64,000 nt of DNA, from positions 1,736,001 through 1,800,000 of the forward strand of contig OZ260072.1 in the NCBI GenBank assembly GCA_965284315.1, written 5' to 3'. Every line of letters starts with the position of its first letter. Positions within the stretch are counted from its first letter, which is position 1. This DNA comes from PCRC01 sp017848435 (lineage in GTDB: Bacteria; Pseudomonadota; Gammaproteobacteria; Burkholderiales; Burkholderiaceae_C). Position numbers and translations under genes: made by a program. A model generated the notes under the pieces. That model saw only the letters and a program-made list of their open reading frames with translations, was not told where the DNA came from and did no database searches. Shown here in pieces: positions 53,157 to 64,000 of this stretch.

Positions 53157-55429
53157 TGAAGCGCCGCGCGTTTTTGCTGAGCGCGGGTGCGGCCTCCGGC
53201 GCCTTGCTGGTGGGGTGCATGTCGTCCGCGCCCGCGTCCCGCCTGGGCAGTGGCAAAGAACTGCCCGTTGGCCCCGGCGAGGTGGCGCTCAACGGCTGGA
53301 TCAAGGTCCAGCCCGATGGCACCGTCTTGCTGGCCATGCCGCGCAGCGAGATGGGACAAGGCGTGCACACCGCGCTCCCCATGCTGGTGGCCGAAGAACT
53401 GGACATGCCGCTGGACCGCATCACGCTGGTGCCGGCTGGCCCTGAGCGCCTGTATGGCAACGTGGCCATGTTTGTGGCCAGCCTGCCGATCCACCCGCGT
53501 GCGCTGGACGCGTCCGAGCCGTCTGCGGGCGTCCGCCTGACGCGCTGGGCGGTGGGTCATGCCGCAGCCCAACTGGGTGTCAACGCCACGGGCGGTTCCT
53601 CCAGCGTGGCCGATGCCTGGGACACGATGCGTCTGGCCGGCGCCACCGCCCGCGCTGCGCTGGTGCTGGCCGCGGCCGAAACCTGGGGTGTGCCACCTGC
53701 CTCGGTGGTGGTGTCGGCCGGGCGGGTCAGCCACGCCTCGGGCCGCAGCGCGCACTTTGGTGAACTGGCCGCCCGTGCCGCCGGCAAGGTGCCGCGCGAG
53801 GTGCAACCCAAGCCCGCCGCAGACTGGAAGCTCATTGGCACCTCGCCGCCACGCCGCGATGTGCCCGCCAAGGTGGACGGCACGGCCCAGTTTGGCATCG
53901 ACATTCGCCTGCCCGACCAGTGCTACGCGGCCATCCAGTTCAACCCGCAGCGCGGGGGCGCGGTGGCTTCGGTGCGCAACGAAGTGGCTGTCCGTGCCCG
54001 GCCCGGTGTGCTGGCGGTGGTCACGCTGCCGCCGCTCTCTGGCGGCACCGGCGGTGTGGCGGTGGTCGCCGCCAGCTGGTGGCAGGCCAAGGCGGCAGCG
54101 CAGCAGCTTGAGGTGCAGTGGGCGTCTGCCGAGGGCCCGCTGCCCAGCACCGATGCGATTGCCGAACAACTCCGCCTGCGTGCCCGGGGCGACGCAGGCA
54201 CCACGTTCCACAGCCGGGGTGACCGGCCAACCGATGCCGGCGCCACGCTGGTCGAGTCCGAATACAGCGCGCCCTACCTGGCCCACGCCACGCTGGAGCC
54301 GATGAATGCCACGGCCCGCTACACCGCACCCGACCGGCTGGAACTCTGGTTGCCGACCCAGGTGCCCGGCCTGGCCCGGTCGGCTGCAGCCCGTGCCACT
54401 GGGCTCGACGCTGACAACATCACTGTCAATACGACCTTGCTGGGCGGCGGCTTTGGCCGCCGACTGGACGTGGACGTGGCCGCTCAGGCCGCACGCATCG
54501 CGCAGTCTGTGCCCGGCCGACCGGTGCAGCTGGTCTGGACCCGCGAACAGGATTTCCAGCACGACTTCTACCGCCCGGCGCAGGCAGCGACCTTGCGTGC
54601 CTGGGTCAAAGACCAGCGCGTGCTGGGGCTGGAAGTGCAGTCGGCCGGCGATGCGGTCACCCCGCGTTGGCTGGCGCGCACCTTGCCCTGGCTGGCGGGT
54701 CCGGTGGATTTGCCCGACCGCAGCACGGCAGAGGGCCTGTTCGACCTGCCTTACAACATGCCTTACCAGCGCATGCGGCACGACGCCACCCGGAGTGGGG
54801 TGCCCGTGGGGTACTGGCGCAGCGTCGGGCATTCGCACAACGCCTTCTTTACCGAGTCCTTCATCGACGAATTGGCCGAGCGGGTGAAGATGGACCCGCT
54901 GGCCTTGCGGCTCCAGCTGCTGGCGGACTCACCCAGGCACCGCGCGGTGCTGCAGCGTTGCGCGCAAGAAGCCGGCTGGCAAACGCCGCTCCCGGCCGGG
55001 CGCGCGAGGGGCTTGGCACTGCACGCCTCGTTCGGTTCGGTGGTGGCGCAGGTTGTGGAGGTGTCTTTGCGGAATGGCCGGCCACAGGTTCACCGCGTGG
55101 TGTGTGTCATTGACTGCGGACAGGTGGTTCACCCAGGCATCGTGACGCAGCAAGTGGAAGGCGCCATCGTTTTTGGCCTGACCGCAGCGCTGTACGGCAA
55201 GGTGGGCGTCCAGGACGGCGTGGTCCAGTTGGGCAACTTCCCCACACAACCACTGGTTCCCATGGCGGAGGCGCCCCAGGTACAGACCCACATCATGGCC
55301 AGCGGGCGGGAGCCCAGCGGCGTAGGTGAGCCCGGCGTTCCCCCATTGGCCCCAGCGTTGGCCAGTGCGCTCTATGCACTGACCAGCAAGCGCCTCAGGG
55401 CGCTTCCCTTGTTGACACCGACGGCGTGA
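53153..55429 (+). CDS. Molybdopterin-dependent aldehyde/isoquinoline oxidoreductase large subunit
   Basis: A 758-residue xanthine-oxidase-family large subunit of the IorB type. An N-terminal twin-Arg signal (MKRRAFLLS) is followed by a lipobox-like LLVGC with Cys22. WTREQDFQHDFYRPA and GGGFGRRLDVDVA are cofactor-binding segments, and GEPGVPPLAPALASAL contains the catalytic Glu near the C terminus. Such enzymes hydroxylate N-heterocycles or oxidise aldehydes. The two subunits overlap by 4 bases. No cytochrome c partner or XdhC maturation gene is in view. Confidence 0.92.
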   Translation: MMKRRAFLLSAGAASGALLVGCMSSAPASRLGSGKELPVGPGEVALNGWIKVQPDGTVLLAMPRSEMGQGVHTALPMLVAEELDMPLDRITLVPAGPERLYGNVAMFVASLPIHPRALDASEPSAGVRLTRWAVGHAAAQLGVNATGGSSSVADAWDTMRLAGATARAALVLAAAETWGVPPASVVVSAGRVSHASGRSAHFGELAARAAGKVPREVQPKPAADWKLIGTSPPRRDVPAKVDGTAQFGIDIRLPDQCYAAIQFNPQRGGAVASVRNEVAVRARPGVLAVVTLPPLSGGTGGVAVVAASWWQAKAAAQQLEVQWASAEGPLPSTDAIAEQLRLRARGDAGTTFHSRGDRPTDAGATLVESEYSAPYLAHATLEPMNATARYTAPDRLELWLPTQVPGLARSAAARATGLDADNITVNTTLLGGGFGRRLDVDVAAQAARIAQSVPGRPVQLVWTREQDFQHDFYRPAQAATLRAWVKDQRVLGLEVQSAGDAVTPRWLARTLPWLAGPVDLPDRSTAEGLFDLPYNMPYQRMRHDATRSGVPVGYWRSVGHSHNAFFTESFIDELAERVKMDPLALRLQLLADSPRHRAVLQRCAQEAGWQTPLPAGRARGLALHASFGSVVAQVVEVSLRNGRPQVHRVVCVIDCGQVVHPGIVTQQVEGAIVFGLTAALYGKVGVQDGVVQLGNFPTQPLVPMAEAPQVQTHIMASGREPSGVGEPGVPPLAPALASALYALTSKRLRALPLLTPTA

Positions 55430-55648
55430 GCCATCAAATTGTCAAAAAACCTGACATGGGCAGTGACGACCGGGAAAACCCGTGCTATAGTCGAGGGCTG
55501 CGCTGATAAGAGCTAACCGCTTAAGTCAGCAGCGCGAAGACCTCGGTTCAGCGCTTGGCAGCGAGATGGTTTCGGCTGGTAAAAGATGCTTTGCATCTAA
55601 GCGGTTGAGGCGGTTTGAGGTGCAGTGACGCAAGTCGGTGCAAATCAA
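55430..55648 (+). promoter_or_regulatory. Upstream leader unique to rRNA operon 1, with promoter
   Basis: About 220 bp not repeated before operon 2. It contains GTGACG (55463-55468), 17 bases and TATAGT (55486-55491), a plausible sigma-70 promoter, followed by a CGCTGA/TCAG inverted pair. Otherwise nothing coding. Confidence 0.5.
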
Positions 55649-55664
55649 AAAATCTCAAAAATAT

Positions 55665-55694
55665 TTGACTGGTGATAAAAAGCTGGTATATAAT
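55665..55694 (+). promoter_or_regulatory. rRNA operon 1 promoter (TTGACT / TATAAT)
   Basis: TTGACT (55665-55670), 18 bases, then TATAAT (55689-55694). The same sequence starts the shared part of operon 2 (61292-61321). Confidence 0.75.
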
Positions 55695-55942
55695 TCAAGG
55701 CTTCGCTGATCACAGCGAGTCAAGCAAAACGGTGGTGGCAGTAGCTGCTGCGGTGGTGCAAAGTTCCTTAAAAACATACAGCCGATAAGCGTGGGCGTTT
55801 GAAGGCGATTGCCAAGTTCTTCGGAACTAGGTCTTAACTGACCTACAAACGCTCATGAAGTAAAAAAGATATGAAACTCAGAAATGAGGTTCGTGTCGAT
55901 TCCAATTTATGAGTTGCTCGAAAGAGCGAAAAAATCAAGATC

Positions 55943-57470
<1,528 letters not shown>

Positions 57471-57567
57471 CTGGAAACTGCAATCTAATTTGAACGCTCA
57501 CACTTATCGGTTGTTGGAAGGTTGTCGCTGACGACTAAGCTTTGGCCTGGTCACAAGTGACCGGCTT

Positions 57568-57644
57568 GGGTCTGTAGCTCAGTTGGTTAGAGCACCGTCT
57601 TGATAAGGCGGGGGTCGTTGGTTCGAGACCAACCAGACCCACCA
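57568..57644 (+). tRNA. tRNA-Ile (GAT), operon 1
   Basis: 77 bases including the encoded CCA. GGGTCTGTAGCTCAG begins the acceptor and D arm; the anticodon GAT is in CTTGATAAG, and GGTTCGAGACC is the T arm. Confidence 0.97.
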
Positions 57645-57661
57645 CCCCGTCCAATCAATCT

Positions 57662-57737
57662 GGGGGATTAGCTCAGCTGGGAGAGCACCTGCTTTGCAAG
57701 CAGGGGGTCGTCGGTTCGATCCCGTCATCCTCCACCA
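57662..57737 (+). tRNA. tRNA-Ala (TGC), operon 1
   Basis: 76 bases including CCA. GGGGGATTAGCTCAG, the anticodon TGC in CTTTGCAAG, and GGTTCGATCCC are standard. Confidence 0.97.
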
Positions 57738-57822
57738 TTCTTTCGATACTTATTTATTCAACACCAAAGTGGCTTTGCAAAAGGCCTCTTTGTTGTTGAT
57801 CAGGATCTCTTGATCAATCGGC

Positions 57823-57832
57823 TGTTCTTTAA
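57823..57832 (+). promoter_or_regulatory. boxA antitermination site before 23S
   Basis: TGTTCTTTAA is a boxA match; a related AGTTCCTTAAAAA lies in the operon leader near 55762. The rest of the 57738-58070 spacer has no gene. Confidence 0.7.
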
Positions 57833-58070
57833 AAATTCATAGAGTTAAATCAGCGTTGCTGGTGGAAACTGCACATTCGTAAAGGTTTAGTGCAGACCGT
57901 GCCATCAGCAACAGAATTTTTGATTGCGTCAAAACGAATATCAGACTTCACGTTTGAAATTCATGTAATCCGAGCGAAAGCTCAATTACGGCATAACGCG
58001 ACGGGTGAAAGACCCGTCAGACATTCCTTGATGATAACGAGAGGCTTCGCAAGAAGAATCAAAGTTATAG

Positions 58071-60949
<2,879 letters not shown>

Positions 60950-61060
60950 TAACTTTGATGAATGTCAAAGAAGTTATGCCAAGTTGACGCATTCAAATAT
61001 ACAAGCTGATTTACTCTATGAATTCGTTGTCTTGACCAGGTCAAGATGACAAACAGTTAT

Positions 61061-61174
61061 GCCTGATGACCATAGCGAGGTGGTCCCACTCCTTCCCATA
61101 CCGAACAGGACAGTGAAACGCCTCTGCGCCGATGATAGTGCGGGTTCCCGTGTGAAAGTAGGTCATCGTCAGGC
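61061..61174 (+). rRNA. 5S ribosomal RNA, operon 1
   Basis: GCCTGATGACCATAGCGAGG to GTCATCGTCAGGC, with complementary ends, about 114 bases. The conserved CCGAAC is in place. Confidence 0.95.
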
Positions 61175-61190
61175 TATTACAACCAAGCAA

Positions 61191-61224
61191 ACGCCCCGGT
61201 CAGCGATCGGGGCGTTTTGTTTTG
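61191..61224 (+). terminator. Terminator of rRNA operon 1
   Basis: ACGCCCCG (61191-61198) pairs with CGGGGCGT (61208-61215), and TTTTGTTTT follows. It is 17 bases after the 5S and about 70 bases before the next operon's promoter. Confidence 0.85.
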
Positions 61225-61291
61225 GTGTAGGGTGAGTGCTTTGTTGCGTGGTGGTGGTAAGTGCCTCCAGTCGACAAAATCTCAAAAATAT

Positions 61292-61321
61292 TTGACTGGT
61301 GATAAAAAGCTGGTATATAAT
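61292..61321 (+). promoter_or_regulatory. rRNA operon 2 promoter
   Basis: TTGACT, 18 bases, TATAAT, identical to the operon 1 promoter. The upstream GTGACG/TATAGT promoter of operon 1 is missing here. Confidence 0.75.
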
Positions 61322-61569
61322 TCAAGGCTTCGCTGATCACAGCGAGTCAAGCAAAACGGTGGTGGCAGTAGCTGCTGCGGTGGTGCAAAGTTCCTTAAAA
61401 ACATACAGCCGATAAGCGTGGGCGTTTGAAGGCGATTGCCAAGTTCTTCGGAACTAGGTCTTAACTGACCTACAAACGCTCATGAAGTAAAAAAGATATG
61501 AAACTCAGAAATGAGGTTCGTGTCGATTCCAATTTATGAGTTGCTCGAAAGAGCGAAAAAATCAAGATC

Positions 61570-63097
<1,528 letters not shown>

Positions 63098-63194
63098 CTG
63101 GAAACTGCAATCTAATTTGAACGCTCACACTTATCGGTTGTTGGAAGGTTGTCGCTGACGACTAAGCTTTGGCCTGGTCACAAGTGACCGGCTT

Positions 63195-63271
63195 GGGTCT
63201 GTAGCTCAGTTGGTTAGAGCACCGTCTTGATAAGGCGGGGGTCGTTGGTTCGAGACCAACCAGACCCACCA
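63195..63271 (+). tRNA. tRNA-Ile (GAT), operon 2
   Basis: Same 77 bases as the first copy, anticodon GAT, with CCA. Confidence 0.97.
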
Positions 63272-63288
63272 CCCCGTCCAATCAATCT

Positions 63289-63364
63289 GGGGGATTAGCT
63301 CAGCTGGGAGAGCACCTGCTTTGCAAGCAGGGGGTCGTCGGTTCGATCCCGTCATCCTCCACCA
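63289..63364 (+). tRNA. tRNA-Ala (TGC), operon 2
   Basis: Same 76 bases as the first copy, anticodon TGC, with CCA. Confidence 0.97.
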
Positions 63365-63697
63365 TTCTTTCGATACTTATTTATTCAACACCAAAGTGGC
63401 TTTGCAAAAGGCCTCTTTGTTGTTGATCAGGATCTCTTGATCAATCGGCTGTTCTTTAAAAATTCATAGAGTTAAATCAGCGTTGCTGGTGGAAACTGCA
63501 CATTCGTAAAGGTTTAGTGCAGACCGTGCCATCAGCAACAGAATTTTTGATTGCGTCAAAACGAATATCAGACTTCACGTTTGAAATTCATGTAATCCGA
63601 GCGAAAGCTCAATTACGGCATAACGCGACGGGTGAAAGACCCGTCAGACATTCCTTGATGATAACGAGAGGCTTCGCAAGAAGAATCAAAGTTATAG

Positions 63698-64000
63698 GGT
63701 CAAGTGAATAAGAGCACATGGTGGATGCCTTGGCAATGATAGGCGACGAAAGACGTGATAGCCTGCGATAAGCTTCGGGGAGCTGGCAAATTAGCTTTGA
63801 TCCGGAGATTTCTGAATGGGGAAACCCACCCTTCGGGGTATCGCATACTGAATACATAGGTATGCGAGGCGAACCGGGTGAACTGAAACATCTCAGTAGC
63901 TCGAGGAAAAGACATCAACCGAGATTCCGAAAGTAGTGGCGAGCGAAATCGGAGAAGCCTGCAAGTGATAGCACAAGACATAACGGAACAGCTTGGAAAG
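63698..64000 (+). rRNA. 23S ribosomal RNA, operon 2, 3'-truncated by the window
   Basis: The first 303 bases of a second 23S, starting GGTCAAGTGAATAAGAGCAC. The window ends inside it. Confidence 0.96.

Overview
The window looks like a chromosomal segment of a betaproteobacterium of the order Burkholderiales, most likely family Comamonadaceae (Rhodoferax/Polaromonas/Hydrogenophaga type). This rests on high G+C coding DNA, an MKKTLI-type trimeric porin ending in Phe, the 16S-Ile-Ala-23S-5S rRNA layout, and ~70-bp interspersed repeats that resemble ones common in that family. The genus is an inference from recall, not from a search.

Layout. 1-4066: 3' end of an acyl-CoA carboxylase operon (carboxyltransferase, biotin carboxylase, MaoC-type hydratase, CitE-type lyase). 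4079-14293: housekeeping genes (Mpo1-like protein, outer-membrane phospholipase A, Rep helicase, AEC transporter, PriA, HemE, RIO kinase). 14366-24434: oxidoreductase, CreA, an O-acetylhomoserine sulfhydrylase flanked by two CoA-binding paralogues, an MNT/HEPN toxin-antitoxin-like pair, a thioredoxin-like protein, DsbD, creatininase, and a Fur-box-preceded pair of small Cys-rich proteins. 24509-30152: a two-component system, then an ABC importer and cyanase (cynABDS-like), i.e. cyanate uptake and breakdown. 30181-31248: ChaA-type antiporter. 31249-33932: lower-G+C accessory island with two integron-cassette-like genes (one DUF4062) and a complete attC site. 33933-40964: a complete Nit1C-type cluster (nitB to nitH plus a glycosyltransferase), the family linked in Pseudomonas to growth on cyanide. 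41353-42744: a divergent MocR regulator. 42861-45117: porin, DUF1097 membrane protein and a second nitB copy encoding an identical protein. 45429-55429: phosphatase, PhzF, GST, aminotransferase, phospholipase D lipoprotein, Uup, and an isoquinoline-oxidoreductase-like molybdoenzyme. 55430-64000: two rRNA operons in direct tandem, the second cut by the window end.

How parts work together. The strongest theme is nitrogen from C1 nitriles: CynABD would import cyanate and CynS would convert it with bicarbonate to ammonia and CO2, while the nitrilase-centred Nit1C operon would act on cyanide or a cyanide adduct. Both nitB copies are preceded at the same distance by a -24/-12 (sigma-54) promoter with GG-N10-GC spacing, and share upstream elements. 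ATGC(A/G)ATCAA repeats lie in front of both the MocR gene and the nit operon. The second nitB copy leads a separate operon with a small membrane protein and a porin, suggesting a co-regulated uptake arm. These regulatory links are read from sequence and have not been tested.
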